From Shinisaurus crocodilurus (lineage: Eukaryota; Chordata; Lepidosauria; Squamata; Shinisauridae): a DNA stretch of 64,000 bases. This document shows positions 31,982 through 42,759 of the stretch, in pieces (within the stretch, counting starts at the first letter, position 1; the number at the start of each line of letters is the position of its first letter). A model generated the notes under the pieces. That model ran no database searches. It had not been told where the DNA came from and saw only the letters and a list, made by a program, of their open reading frames with translations. The translations under genes were made by a program, and so were the position numbers. Location: the NCBI GenBank assembly GCA_021292165.1, contig CM037878.1:8176857-8240856 (forward strand), read 5' to 3'.

Positions 31982-33332
31982 ACAGAAGAATGGTTGGTCA
32001 AGATGCTGGAGCTGGCAGAGATGGCCAAACTTACATCATTAATCAGAGAAAGGATAACATCTACGTTTATTACTGAGTGGAAACCTCTAACTGACTTTTT
32101 GCAGAGACTGGAAAATAATTATTTGTTTGTTTGTGGATTTATGGAATAATAAGTGAATTTGGGACAATGGGAGGAAAGAGATTTCTCATTCTGATTATCG
32201 AGTAAGAAAAATTATTGTTACCTATATTTGCTGTAGAAGAAAATACGGAGGTCTATTTTGTTTTATTAATTGTTATATGTTTGATACTATGTGTTTGTTT
32301 TATATAGAAATAAAAAAAATTAAAAAAAAATACACATCACAATACAAGATAACAAAAACATAATATAAAATCTCTAACGTATAAAAATTTAAAACAATTT
32401 AGGGTGCAATCCAATGAAGCAGCCTGTAACCCTCCGAACTCAGAGGATTCCAGGCATCCTATGCGGGGTGGGAGGAGCGCGGAGGTGAAGATCGCCTCCA
32501 CGCTCCTCCTGCTCCGCAAAGCACTTAGACGGCCGATTTTGGCCGTCTAACTACAGCACTTCAATTCAGAGTGGGAGGGAAGGAGGCTGTGGCGCTGCCA
32601 GGATACATCGTATCTTGGTGGCACTGGTCTCCTCCCCTCTCCACCCCTTAAACCTCTTCTCCAAGGTCGCTCTTATGACCTCGGAGACGCAGCCGATGCG
32701 GTTCTTTCCATGCTGGCTGCAAGGGGGCAGGAGGACGCTCGGAGCGCAGATCCCCAGCTCCGAGGTTGGAGCTGTTTTCCAAACTCGGAGCTGGGAATCC
32801 AAACAATCCTATGGCCCGCTAGATGCTGTCTAGCGGGCCATAGGATCACTCTGTGAAAACAGCTAAAACATTTACAAGAAGGCACTGGATCTGATAGAAA
32901 CAACTGACATAAATTGTTTTAAATTTTATACGTTAGAGATTTTATATTATGTTTTTGTTATCTTGTATTGTGATGTGTATTTTTTTTTAATTTTTTTTAT
33001 TTCTATATAAAACAAACACATAGTATCAAACATATAACAATTAATAAAACAAAATAGACCTCCGATTTTCTTCTACAGCAAATATAGGTAACAATAATTT
33101 TTCTTACTCGATAATCAGAATGAGAAATCTCTTTCCTCCCATTGTCCCAAATTCACTTATTACGGTATTCCATAAATCCACAAACAAACAAATAATTATT
33201 TTCCAGTCTCTGCAAAAAGTCAATTAGAGGTTTCCACTCAGTAATAAACGTAGATGTTATCCTTTCTCTGATTAATGATGTAAGTTTGGCCATCTCTGCC
33301 AGCTCCAGCATCTTGACCAACCATTCTTCTGT
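31982..33332. repeat. Inverted duplication: two ~420-bp arms around a 508-bp spacer
   Basis: The left arm 31982-32401 (L1 3' end, poly-A, target duplication, L2 UTR flank) is repeated as its complement at 32910-33332. The arms share the L1 junction, so the duplication is later than the L1 insertion. Differences seen include 5 extra bases near 33160, a 2-bp gap and one C/T change, giving roughly 97 percent identity by eye. The left arm ends exactly at the TTA where the MITE at 32402 starts. Confidence 0.95.
32402..32852. mobile_element. Harbinger-like element in the spacer
   Basis: It starts TTA then GGGTGCAATCCA and ends with a relative of the complement (GAGTGATCCTATGG). A perfect hairpin with 17-bp arms (ATCCTATGGCCCGCTAG) lies at 32805-32845. 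The 3' boundary is approximate. Confidence 0.55.
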
Positions 33333-33339
33333 AAATGCC

Positions 33340-34600
33340 CCACCATATACCATCAAATGCCTGGCTGTAGAGAACAGTCTCAACCTGGTGCGGAAAAGAT
33401 GACAGTGCTGGCACCAGTCGGACCTCAGTGGGGAGACCATTCCATAATCAGGGGGCCTCCATAATACTTTAAATTGCATATGTAACCTTCCCCCCTCCAT
33501 TCTTTAGGTGTGATTGGGGCAAACATATGTTTGAAGAAGGTCTGGTTCTGCTGCCATCAAGCACCGTTTTATCAAAGCTCTGCTTCTGAAAGTTTGTTTC
33601 ATTTGGAGGCTCTGAGCTCTGCCGTTTTTCCATATCAAATCAAGCATCGTTTCTCACTTCCTCACGCTGTGATTGCCTCGCGTGCTGTGAAAGGTGCTGC
33701 TGGGCAGGAAGTGAAAATGGTGTGCCCACACACTCCCGTCAGTGAAGCGTGCCACAGCGCCTTTTTTAAAAAATGTGGTGGGGGGGGGCTGGTTCTTTGC
33801 CCTCCCTCCCACTCCTCACTATCAGGTGCTGCTTTCTGTTTGAATTGGCTATATTTGGTGCATTTTTATATCCCATTTCTCTCTGAGACTCACATTGCTC
33901 TGCTATTCCCTGCTTTAAAAACGGAAAATTGGGGCTGACTGGCAAACAAAACACGAGCCGATGTGGGAGCGGAGAAATCAACAGCAACACATAGCCAAGC
34001 ATTGGATAAGGTTGTTGCCAACTTTTGCCAGTCCCTGCTTCTGCGCCATTAACAGCAGAGAGATCTACAGGGAGCTAATGGGAAGTGCTTATCATATCTC
34101 CATGCCGTGACAAGCATCTCCTGCTGGTTTTTGCAGCCCAGGCTGCTGTTAAACGCCATGTGAGCAAATCAGGCCACTTCTTCTGGTCAGTTGGCAATCC
34201 TGGCTTGTTAAGACTGGCCAAGAATGTGGCACTCCCACTGAAGAGCAGGTAATGGCATAGGTGGTGGGTCCACGGCATCAGGCCAAGCAATAGCCAAGGT
34301 CAGAGTCGATATGAAGTTGTTGCCAGAGTATTAATCTACGCTACAGGAAGGCGGTGGGGTGGGGGCAGAAGATTCAAGGAGGTGCAGGCAGAAAAGTGGT
34401 GACAAACACCAGACACAGTTGTGTTGTCCAGAGAGGCCCAGTCTGCATGGGCGCTCCTATATAAATGTCTTACAGTCAGCCAATCCGGAGGACTCATCTT
34501 GCTGAAGGACTACCGGATTGGTCCGCGTTGCCTCCAATACTAGAGAGTACAGCATCGTGAGGAAAGATGGCGGCCGGGAATGGTGCTCCATCAGCCATGT
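33340..34600. other. Antisense LINE UTR debris then unassigned sequence
   Basis: 33340-33480 resembles antisense LINE C-terminal text (TGGGGAGACCATTCCATAAT). The remainder has no assigned feature. Confidence 0.35.
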
Positions 34601-34922
34601 GGACGATCAGTGCTGACCACCTGATTGGCTGACAAATAGCGAACACTCGGAATGCAGTTTACGGTTGAGCCGAATAATATTTGTGGGCAAATATTTTCAA
34701 CGTGAAAAGGCGAGTATTTGGAATGTTCTCCAACCCATCTTCCCCAGACCCCCAAAAATCTTTTCTTTTCTTTTTTTGGTTGTAGTTGTACCATTTCACG
34801 CTTTTTTTTTTTTTTTTTTTTTGCTTCTGCTGTTTCTTTGCTCGTCTCGGCAACAGCTTTAGCACATTTCTGTGGGATGGGACGGGACGGGACACAGGTT
34901 CTTCTTCTTCCTTCTGGCTACA

Positions 34923-35050
34923 TCAGGCTTCCCCAACCTGGCTCCCTACAGATGTGTTGGACTTCAGCTCCCATCAGCCTCAGCCTGGGTGGGGATGATG
35001 AGAGCTGCAGTCCAACACGTCAGGAGGATGCCAAGCTGGGGAAGGCTAGA
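34923..35050. mobile_element. hAT-like palindromic MITE (family B)
   Basis: GCTTCCCCAACCTGGCTCCC and an imperfect complement. Arms contain AGATGTGTTGGACTTCAGCT. Confidence 0.7.
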
Positions 35051-35480
35051 CTAGCTGATCCAGCCAATTGGGTATCAAAATGAAAGCGAGGCTTCCTGTT
35101 GTCACTCTAGACGGGAGAACATTTCCACCTCGCTTTGCTGTGCCCCCAAATTGTCACTGAAAGGGGGGGGAGTGGGTTTCATTTCATGGGGTGGGGCAAC
35201 TTCCTTCGTGGAAACCCCCTCCTCTGATTTTGAATCAGCCCTAGAGTTCATGTCCACAAGGTGTAGGCATGGCCGCTCACTTAGACATTGGTCGTTCAAG
35301 AAAAACAAAATTAAACAAATTCATGGTGGGTGGGTCTATCAGTGAGCATTATGGGTAAACAACATGCAGTTACAGTTACGGTTACATGCAAATGCACCCC
35401 AACGTGTTCTTGGTTTTTAATAAAAGGCTGACTCAGGAAGTAAGCTATGATTTTGAGCAGAGAAGTTGCATTAGGTAAGG

Positions 35481-35615
35481 CAGTGTTCTTCAACTTTGGG
35501 TCCCCAGATGTTTTTGGCCCACAACTCTCAGCATGCCCCAGCCAGCTACGCTGGCTGGGGCATGCTGGGAGTTGTAGGCCAAAAACATCTGGGGACCCAA
35601 GGTTGGAGAACACTG
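35481..35615. mobile_element. Family A MITE, full copy
   Basis: Full-length hairpin. The target duplication AGGTAAGG is perfect (35473-35480 and 35616-35623). Confidence 0.95.
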
Positions 35616-35689
35616 AGGTAAGGGATCTGTAATCCTTTCCCTACTAGATGTTCCTCTCCACCCATTTGTCCCACCTGCCTTTCCCCCAA

Positions 35690-35990
35690 TGAGGTTCCAG
35701 TTCCTATTTATTTATTTAAGGTATTTCTATACCTCCTTTATGAAACCTACCAAAGTGATGTACAGACAATTCCAGAAGATAAAACAGCAATCAGAGAAAA
35801 AACATCAGAAAGCTATAAAAGCAACATTGAGCCATGAAAACAATTTAAAAAGCCAAGTTAAAAAGACACATCTTGACCTCCTTCCTGAATGCTGAGAATG
35901 GGGGGACCAGTCGCAACCCCAAAGAGAGCGTGTCCCACAGTTTAGGAGCGACAAGAGAAAGCCCTTTGCCACTTGCTCAGCAAGCTGGCC
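35690..35990 (-). mobile_element. LINE (CR1/L2 type) 3' end, minus strand
   Basis: AT-rich tail followed by the complement of a LINE C-terminus and UTR (AGTGTCCCACAGTTTAGGAG-like text near 35930). Clade is uncertain. Confidence 0.5.
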
Positions 35991-36611
35991 TTTGCAAGCG
36001 GGGGTGTCTTCAAAAGAGCCTCTCTTGCTGGTCTTGATAACCGAGTGGGTTCATAAGGAGACAGGCGGTCCCTGTCCCTCAGAAAGCAAGGCCCAAAGCT
36101 GTTTGGAGCGAATGGGCGTGTCAGGGATGGCCGAGTGCAAAAGCAGCAGCGGAGTCCTCTCAGACAAACACACGCACACTCAGGACTTGTTTGTAAGTAC
36201 CGTAGATGCTTTTAAAAGATAAATAACTGTAACATAAGGTTACTCGGGAACTAAAGCTTGATGGTTACAGAAGTGCAGTTTCTTAAACATTACTCATCAA
36301 TTCTTTGAGGTAGGGAAAACACACAGGCAAGCAAGCAACCCAGCAAGCATCAGTTAAGTCAGTTAACACCAGACTAGTCTAACTGTCAGAGGAGCGTTAG
36401 AATGGAATTCAAACCTGTTGCTAGGCAATGTCCAGCATTTCCTCCCCTGGTTCAATCAAGCGGTTCAGTCCACTGAACCCTGCCCGCTGCCCTTCAACCA
36501 GACTATACATAGTCTGTCTTAATTCTTTACTGGGCAGTTATCTTTAAAAAAAACACACAAAAAAACCCTCCCTGCAGAGTTGGCATCTTCTCATTGCATA
36601 TTCTAACAGCC

Positions 36612-36668
36612 AGCTGGGAATGATAGGAGTTGCAGTCCAACACATCTGGAAGGCATCGGGTTGGGGTA
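36612..36668. mobile_element. Half copy of a family B MITE
   Basis: GGGAATGATAGGAGTTGCAG, then CCAACACATCTGGAAGGC. Only one arm is present. Confidence 0.65.
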
Positions 36669-36807
36669 AAACAAAACTGGAGAACATCCAAAATGATCCA
36701 ACGGAATAAAGAGACGAAGTCTGGGGCCCAAGTAGCCCAAGGCTACTTCTTGCTTGGAATAAAACCACACACATATATTTTCAACTTCGTCTCTTTATTC
36801 CATTGGG

Positions 36808-36880
36808 GCATGAATGAGGCTGGGTTAGAGCACTGGACTAGTGGTGGGGAGACCTGGGTTCAAATCCCCACCCTGCCATG
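36808..36880 (+). mobile_element. tRNA-headed SINE head
   Basis: GGTTAGAGCACTGGACTAG and a B-box-like GGGTTCAAATCC. The body is absent. Confidence 0.6.
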
Positions 36881-37034
36881 GCCTTCGCTCGCTCGCTTAC
36901 TTATTTATGGATGTATCCCAGCCTCCCTCAGGGCGGCAAGCATGGCTCTCCCCAACCCCATTTTGTCCTTGCAGCAACCCTGCGAGGATAGGGTAGGCTA
37001 AGAGAGAGAGAGAGAGAGAGACCATAGTCCACCC

Positions 37035-37167
37035 CACCCCCCAACCTGGTGTCCTCCAGATGTGTTGGATGGCATCTCCCACCACCCTTCCATGGCCATG
37101 CTGGCTGGGAATGATGGGAGTTGTTGTCCAACAACACATCTGGCGAGCACCGGGTTGGGGAGGGCTG
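37035..37167. mobile_element. hAT-like palindromic MITE (family B)
   Basis: CCAACCTGGTGTCCTCCAGA on the left and the complement of GCACCGGGTTGGGGAGGGCT on the right. Confidence 0.7.
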
Positions 37168-37301
37168 GAGCAGACGGTCAGATAAGGGTGCTACACACCA
37201 GCCGCTCGCAGACTCGAGCCCACAGCAAGGCGCAGTCTCGGCAAGCCCAAAGGAAAGGAAAGGGTTGCTCTGAACAGAGAAGGCTTTGGACCCGTGTAGT
37301 C

Positions 37302-37647
37302 CAGTGTTCTCCAACCTTGGGTCCCCAGATGTTTTTGGCCTACAACTCCCAGCACGCCCCAGCCAGCGTAGGCCAAAAACATCTGGGGACCCAAGCTTGG
37401 AGAACACTGCACTAAAGGTACAGGAGTGTTTCCTGTTTCTATAGTGACGGTTGCCGCCCTCTGTCATATTTCTCCAGCACCTGGCGGGGCGGCAGCAAGA
37501 TAGGCTGCCTCTGAATAAGGAGGTTGCGTTCTTAGCAAATCAAGGCTGTCCCTCGGGCCACAACTCGCTGTGGCAGCGCACGTGCTTGGCACGCGAAGGC
37601 CCAGCGTCGTTCCGCTCCTGATATTTTCTGCACAATGGGGGTCTAAA

Positions 37648-37683
<36 letters not shown>

Positions 37684-37795
37684 TTAGAGCAGTGTTCTCC
37701 AACCTTGGGTCCCCAGATGTTTTTGGCCTACAACTCCCAGCATGCTGGGAGTTGTAGGCCAAAAACATCTGGGGACCCAAGGTTGGAGAACCCTG
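37302..37795. mobile_element. Patchwork MITE locus inside one target duplication
   Basis: The 8-bp GTGTAGTC occurs at 37294-37301 and 37796-37803, as for a single MITE insertion. Between them lie: the left end of a family A MITE (CCAACCTTGG); the right half of the 10-kb MITE variant (CCAAGCTTGG); 37410-37643, matching 10179-10413; an AC run at 37649-37679; and a complete MITE (37690-37795) preceded by AACTTTAGAG, the reverse of the target flank at 19954-19961. Confidence 0.9.
37410..37643 (+). repeat. Second copy of the 10179-10413 segment
   Basis: Collinear and nearly identical over 234 bp, with the same MITE right arm attached upstream. It stops abruptly at GGGGGTC and switches to TAAAGACACACAC. 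Confidence 0.95.
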
Positions 37796-38040
37796 GTGTA
37801 GTCAGTTACGGTGAGAATGTTATCAATGGAGAGGCAGAGCTGTGGGCCTTTTATCTGTGTCGCTGCTGGAGAGCAAATTCCTGGAGGTAGAAGAGGGCGG
37901 GATTTGGGAGATACTGTGCTGCAAGATAAGGTACATGCATGTACCAAGGGGCAACCATCCTCCTCCTCTTTTCTCAAAATGCTTTCTCTGCCTTCCTGCA
38001 CTAATCCCGGTATAATTAAACAAATAAATTCTGGTGCTTG

Positions 38041-38230
38041 CTTCTTTTTTTTCTTTTTTTTTTTTTAAACACAAACACAAACACTTGGATCAGAGAAAAA
38101 GGGGCTAATCCTTCCTCAAACAAAGGAGATATTTACAGCTGGAGAAATCGCTTGGGAATTGAAGGGATCCCCCTAGTGCCTTCCCCATTGTTTTTATTTA
38201 TTTATTTATTTTATTTTATTTTAAACCCCA
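38041..38230. other. T-rich and TTTA simple-repeat region
   Basis: T-rich run at 38044-38067 and TTTA/TTTTA repeats at 38195-38222. No gene. Confidence 0.6.
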
Positions 38231-38506
38231 ATGGTGTTTTTCAAGTCAGGGAAGGGGGTTTATGCCAAGGAGAAAGCACTCAGCATCAGAAAGGGAGATC
38301 AGCCAAGCCCAGGAAGAACAGTGCTGACATGAGGGGATCTCAGGGCTGGAAAGACGCAGGTATTTCCCAGGTGGGATAACCGCAGCCCGAATGCGGGAGC
38401 ATGTGCATCGGGCCACACACAACGCTTGCCGCTTGGCACTCATATTACGTTAACAGCAAGCAAAATTAACTGCAAGAGGCGGGAAGCCGGCTGACTTGTT
38501 GAAAGG

Positions 38507-38695
38507 GCCGTAGCTCAATGGCAAAGCACTTCTGCCATCTGTTGGGGATGCTTTGACCTGGATTCCTGCATTGAGCAGGGGGTTGGACTCGATGGCCTTG
38601 TAGGCCCCCTCCAACTCTTACTTTTCTATTATTCTATGATTGCCTTGCATGCAGAAGGCCCCACATTCAATCTCTGGCATCTGCCGTTGCAGCAG
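38507..38695 (+). mobile_element. tRNA-derived SINE interrupted by a CR1 end
   Basis: The head GGGCCGTAGCTCAATGGCAA is split after TTCTGCC by 38537-38641, a CR1 3' end (GGATTCCTGCATTGAGCAGG through ATTATTCTATGATT). The SINE resumes as GCCTTGCATGCAGAAGG with its B-box region. Confidence 0.8.
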
Positions 38696-39004
38696 GGGTG
38701 GGGAACCTCCGGCCAGCAGGCCTAATCTGGCTTGCGGAGGTTCTCCATCTGGCCTGCGGCCAAGCCCCAAGACCTGAAGGAATCCCCGCTGTTATTTCCA
38801 GTTTGAGGTCAGAGAGAACAACGGAGATGCAGGAGGCGGGGGGGGGGGCTCCACCAGCACTGGGAGGAACAGCTCCCCACAGGGTGCCGGCCAAGTCAGC
38901 TTGTGCGCTGTGTGCCACCCCAAGCTGAAGACGTGCCCACGCTGCGCCTTCCCACACTGGGGAGGAAGCGACACGGGCAAAGCAGCCCCGGCCTAGTTAG
39001 CAGC

Positions 39005-39620
39005 TGCAGCAGCCCGTTTATTTATCTATCACATTTCTATACAGTAATTCCTTGGATTGCAAGTAACTTGATTTGAGAGCGTTTTGCAAGACAAGCAAAT
39101 TTTTAAATATTTAATTTTTTTAAAACTTGATATACAAGCGACGTCTTGCGATACAAGTACTGTAGTACGGCTTAAATTAAAAATCTCTGTACACATTTTG
39201 GGGGGGGGGATTTCGTTTTGATATAAGAGTGTTTTGGATTACAAGCACGTTTCCGGAACGGATTATGCTCTCAATCCAAGGCATGACTGTACTGCCCAAT
39301 AGCCGAAGCTCTCTGGGTGGTTCACAACAATAAAAAACCATAAAATACAACATAAAATACACTATAAAAGTTTGAAACTGCAGTATAAAATAGAAGTAAA
39401 AACCAAAGTAAAACCTAGCAGCAATGCAAAGGTTTAAAGTACAGTAACATTTAAAACAACAGGAACTGAAATACTAAAATGCCTGGGAAAATAGGAAGGT
39501 CTTCACCTGGCGCTGGAAAGAGCACAACGGAGGCGCCAGACAAGCCTCTCTGGGAAGCTCATTCCACAATCGAGGTGCCATGATAGCAGAAAAGGCCCTC
39601 TTCTGAGTTGCCACCCACCT
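39005..39620 (-). mobile_element. L2-type LINE 3' end, minus strand, with nested Tigger-like MITE
   Basis: The minus strand encodes WVATQKRAFSAIMAPRLWNE then LPREACLAPPLCSFQRQVKT near 39480-39610. The UTR then runs down to GAGAGCTTCGGCTATTGGGC. The MITE at 39042-39289 splits the UTR in the context TTTCTA/CTGCCCAATAG. Confidence 0.85.
39042..39289. mobile_element. Tigger-like MITE
   Basis: Inverse orientation to the other three copies. TA is duplicated at 39040-39041 and 39290-39291. The host L2 UTR reads continuously when the element and one TA are removed. Confidence 0.9.
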
Positions 39621-40403
39621 CACTTCCTTTGGCGGGGGCTCCCGGAGAAAGACTGCTGAGGACGGTCCACAGATTGACCACAGATGACAAGGCTGGGAAA
39701 GGACTCTCTCTGCCTGAGACCTTGGAGGACCGATGCCAGTCGGGGGTGACCAGTCCTGGGCCAGGTGGGCCACTGGTCTCTGAGGGCCAAACTAGGCATG
39801 ATGGAGCAGCAGCCATGTGTGTACTATGCAATGCAAATGCTCCAATACATGTAAAGTAGGGGTGCAGGTCCTCCTCTTTGCGTGGAAAGGAGTGTGCAGT
39901 GAAGGAGAATGAAACCTGAAGATGAGTTTAAGCCCAGCTCACTTCTAGATTTGGACCCAGGTTGGGGGGGATGGGCGGTGGGGGGAGGCTTAAGGCAGTG
40001 GGGTGCAGCGGTAGTGAGATAAGACAGGTGAGGGCAGCAGATTTTCATCCCCTCCCCCACGCGCTCCTTTCCTCCATGTCAAGAGTAGAAAAGTAGAAAT
40101 CCCCCGTTCTATATGCAGGGCCAGACGTACGGGCAGGTGACGTGTCATGTGCCACCCGCATGCAAATGTATTGCCTGATAGGGCCCAGGATAAATCATGC
40201 CTGCACATGATCGTGCATCGAAGCTGCGGAATGGGCTACAAAGGCAACCGCAACAAAAAAAATGAGGCACTCAGGAGCTGAACGAAACGGGGGATGTCCA
40301 GCACACCCCTTGTCCTACAGCTCCTTTTGGTCTAGGGTTGGCCTTGCTAATAATGCGTCAACAGGCCAGATACGTGGGAACGAGTTTGGCCCTCAGTAGA
40401 AGG

Positions 40404-40533
40404 CAGCCTTCCCCAAACCTGGTGCCTTCCAGATGTGTTGGGCTGCAACTCCCATCATCCCCACCCATGCTGGCTGGGAATGATGGGGGTTGCAGTTCAA
40501 CACATCTGGAGGGCACCGGGTTGGAGAAGGCTG
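40404..40533. mobile_element. hAT-like palindromic MITE (family B)
   Basis: Ends CAGCCTTCCCCAAACCTGG and the complement of CCGGGTTGGAGAAGGCTG. Flanks do not match. Confidence 0.75.
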
Positions 40534-41104
40534 CTATAAAATATTGCTGGGCTGGACTATTCAGCAACCGTGATCTTCATTACTTTCAGGACTGAGCCAA
40601 AAAAGACCTCCGAAGATGTCTGTCCTCTTCCAGGGGCTGGGTGAAATTGTAATATGGGGTGGGTGGGGGGACTTACCGTGAAAGGGATGAAGCAGCAGAG
40701 CAGTCTCTCTTCTACAGAACGAAGGTTCGCTCCCGCTTCCGTAGCAGCAGCCTGGCAGTGCTCCTCATTGCAAACGGAGCGGCCCGTTGGGAACGACACT
40801 CCATCACGACCTGGTGCCATTTGCACCGACACTGACCTGGTTCACGCGTGATGGTGGCAGATTGCAGGTTGGGCACATCCCGCGGCCTCTTTGACTATTC
40901 GACCCCCGATCCGGCCAGTCGGGAGTTGCTACATGTCCAAACCCGGACACTGTGACCTGGGTCAGATGACACGGCAGCCCATCGTGGGTTAATTAACCCT
41001 CAAGGAGCTGCGGCGTGCATCGTCCACCATTATGAATATGCAGCTGGGGCATGTTTGCTGCCACAAGATGTGATGGTCAGTGTTGTAGATTGCTTGAAAA
41101 TATA

Positions 41105-41178
41105 CACACTTTCCTATGGGTAAGTCCCGTTGAATGTAATAGGACTTACTTCTGAGTACACATGCATAGGATTGCACT
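41105..41178. mobile_element. Short MITE-like repeat
   Basis: GGGTAAGTCCCGTTGAATG, then an imperfect complement (GGACTTACTTCTGAG) and CATAGGATTGCAC. It shares its end with the Harbinger-like MITE family. Confidence 0.55.
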
Positions 41179-41356
41179 GTTACTCTGTTTTCAGAGCAGT
41201 GGTACGGTAAATTTTATTTGGCTCTACCTGTGTATCCCATGTGAAAGTCTTTTTCTAATACATGCTGGAGTGCAATGGAGAAAGCTCTCTACAGTAATGA
41301 TTAGAATTATTATGCAGGGATTGTGGATTGTGTGTGTGTGTGTGTTTTTTTAATGC

Positions 41357-42197
41357 TGTGGAGGAAGGGGGGCTGGCTGACCCGCCACACCCCCACCCTT
41401 TCCTACCCAAAGGACCCAAGACCCCCAGAGATCTCAAGGTACCAGACTGCCAGCCTCAGCTGTCTGCAATCCTACTTGAATCTCTGTGCAGGGACTTGCC
41501 CTTTGTCTGTAACTTGGATTTAGTTGCTGAAACCACAGAGCAATCACAAACACCATGTAGAGTAAAAACCTAAGCAGGTTTATTCTGGTAGCATTTTACA
41601 ACAACCAATAGGGAAATGAGAGAAGCACACACAATTAGAGAGAGACACTTTGGTACAAAGTAAAGCTGCAAAAATAACAAAACCTACTTCTTTATATCTC
41701 CCAGGCACACAACTCTGTTACCTGGGGGTCAGTTCTCTTCCAGGGTTGGATCCAGCACAGCCTTGCTGCCCGGGAGGACTACTACACCTACCCGAAGGTC
41801 CGAGATGGGTAGCCCTCCACAAGGCTTGCCTTTCCAAAGCCCTCATTCAGCTAATTTCACCAGGAGCTACCTGGGGTCGGATCCTGAGGCCACCCGAAGG
41901 CTTGGGCCTCTCCTTGGCTTGCCGCCATTGCTCCAACAGCCGGCAGCCACGCGATGACCAAAGACAAAAGACAAAAACCCACACGTTGGGAAATATACCT
42001 TCCCCCCCCTCCTCTCTGTAGCTCTGCTGCCTCTTAGCCAATCAGGATGCACTTCACCTGGCCAGACAGGGGGAGGGGGACTCATGACTCATGACTTACT
42101 GGGCCTGAACTACATTTGCATTTGAAAGCCGGGTCTCCGGCTTTCAGGACTTCCAGGCGCCATCGCCTCCTCCCAGCCTTTAGCCGGTTCACACATG

Positions 42198-42229
<32 letters not shown>

Positions 42230-42263
42230 CATGTAGGAACCCCCAAAGGCTCTTTCCTTCACA
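41357..42263 (-). mobile_element. Solo LTR, copy 1
   Basis: Starts TGTGGAGGAAGG and ends CTTTCCTTCACA, so it is a TG..CA unit with imperfect inverted ends. AATGC is duplicated at 41352-41356 and 42264-42268. On the minus strand a TATA-like GATATAAAG (near 41695) lies upstream of AATAAA (near 41580), which sets the orientation. A GT run at 42200-42229 belongs to U3. No internal retroviral or Gypsy genes are present, so it arose by LTR recombination. A 5-bp duplication alone does not decide the family. Confidence 0.85.
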
Positions 42264-42503
42264 AATGCATTAGAAGAGAGTTAGCAGAAAACACCCTCCT
42301 CAAGAGAAAGAAAGAAAAAATCCCAACTGCCTCAAATAGCAGCAACAAATATCATCCTTCCACTTTGGCATTATTGTTCAATCACAGTGTTGTTCTTGTT
42401 TTTTTAATAAAGTACAATAGAGCCCATATGTGTTTTTTTTCTGAGTGGAGAAAATAGGAGCTTGCAGGGTGTGCCTGTGAACCACTTTGCACACTCAGAG
42501 ATA

Positions 42504-42756
42504 CAGTCATGCCTTGGATTGAGAGCATAATTCGTTCTGGAAACGTGCTTGTAATCCAAAACACTCGTATATCAAAACGAAATCCCCCCCAAAAAATTTG
42601 TACAGAGATTTTTAATTTAAGCCGTACTACAGTACTTGTATTGCAAGACGTCGCTTGTATATCAAGTCAAAATAAATAAATAAATAAATATTTAAAAATG
42701 TGCTTGTCTTGCAAAACGCTCTCAAACCAAGTTACTTGCAATCCAAGGTATTACTG
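42504..42756. mobile_element. Tigger-like MITE
   Basis: TA at 42502-42503 and 42757-42758. Ends and interior as in the copy at 22651. Confidence 0.9.
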
Positions 42757-42759
42757 TAT

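Larger units (their letters stand above)
28441..32324 (+). mobile_element. L1 LINE, 5'-truncated, split by an L2
   Basis: L1 ORF2 pieces lie at 28441-29584 and 31224-32150. They include LDAEKAFDNLNWGFLFKVL (RT motif A), FADDLVLF (motif C), KVKYLGITLTN and SRFVWQRKKPRVKF, and the C-terminal WWTC..CKNAKKNW region. A stop and frameshift fall near 28689 and others follow after 31470, so it is dead. It ends in an A-rich run. The 16-bp text AAAAAATACACATCAC occurs at 28425-28440 and again at 32325-32340 as the target duplication. Confidence 0.95.
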
